The translations under genes and the position numbers were made by a program. Below, piece by piece: positions 63,895 through 64,000 of a stretch of DNA of 64,000 bases. Origin of the DNA: Pedobacter sp. MC2016-05 (GTDB lineage: Bacteria; Bacteroidota; Bacteroidia; Sphingobacteriales; Sphingobacteriaceae); contig NZ_JAPIVT010000007.1 in NCBI RefSeq assembly GCF_026239735.1, positions 1 to 64,000 of the forward strand. Direction: 5' to 3'. Below the pieces are notes generated by a model. The model did no database searches. It had not been told where the DNA came from and saw nothing but the letters and a program-made list of their open reading frames with translations. Each line of letters opens with the position of its first letter. Positions within the stretch are counted from its first letter, which is position 1.

Positions 63895-64000
63895 AAAGAC
63901 TGTAAAGTTATGTTTTTGGTTTTGAAAAGTGCTGTTTAGTTCAAGATTGAAAAAAATATTTCGTTTCAAATAATTGAATAATAACTAATTAAAAATTTGT

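Noticed and set aside
63895..63969. 25-residue leader on ribonuclease HI
   Set aside because: The family starts at the MIEIYTDG methionine at 63894, and the leader has no export-signal features.

Overview
The window reads as a chromosomal segment of a Bacteroidota bacterium, most likely a Sphingobacteriaceae member close to Pedobacter (inference, no search run). Supporting signs are TAnnTTTG -7 promoter elements upstream of many genes, a type IX secretion substrate with its PorP/SprF partner, a large Oar-like TonB-dependent receptor, a type III glutamine synthetase, a single-chain PurL, and almost no Shine-Dalgarno sequences. I found no rRNA, tRNA, insertion sequence, prophage or CRISPR array.

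Layout. 1-462 is a composite of palindromic intergenic repeats. 463-4999 holds two arginine/citrulline-modifying enzymes facing argS. 5131-8589 carries a TSUP permease, an AlkA-type glycosylase, a small membrane protein, a lipoprotein and an AI-2E family transporter. 8853-14550 is a complete tripartite RND efflux operon, followed by a 92-bp direct repeat pair, NhaA and an ABC exporter. 18692-25365 encodes a 1914-residue type IX secreted, multidomain exonuclease-endonuclease-phosphatase protein with its PorP/SprF partner. 25514-30181 has the tRNA t6A enzyme, a YefM/YoeB toxin-antitoxin pair with a TGTACA operator, a stand-alone glutamate-synthase-like flavoprotein and AsnS. 30272-31917 is a heavily decayed M28 peptidase. 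32139-35562 is the conserved operon of circularly permuted ATP-grasp, alpha-E protein and transglutaminase.

35563-44931 contains ferritin, a possible small RNA or micro-ORF, an acetyltransferase with a metallo-beta-lactamase fold hydrolase, dihydrolipoyl dehydrogenase, the Oar-like receptor and a small conserved protein. 44997-50371 is an imuA-imuB-dnaE2 mutagenesis cassette. imuA is intact, imuB carries two frameshifts, and dnaE2 is split by one in-frame TAA. It faces an intact alkB. 51634-63894 holds housekeeping genes: purM, glnN, tonB, purL, a glyoxalase-like protein, trmN6-like, a phosphoesterase, fbp and rnhA.

Most of the window is ordinary core genome. The items most worth a second look are the split mutasome, the ATP-grasp/alpha-E/transglutaminase operon of unknown product, the giant secreted nuclease, the toxin-antitoxin operator, and the gene-free stretch upstream of ferritin with tandem hairpins and a 21-codon reading frame. 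I did not find a system that I can call wholly undescribed.
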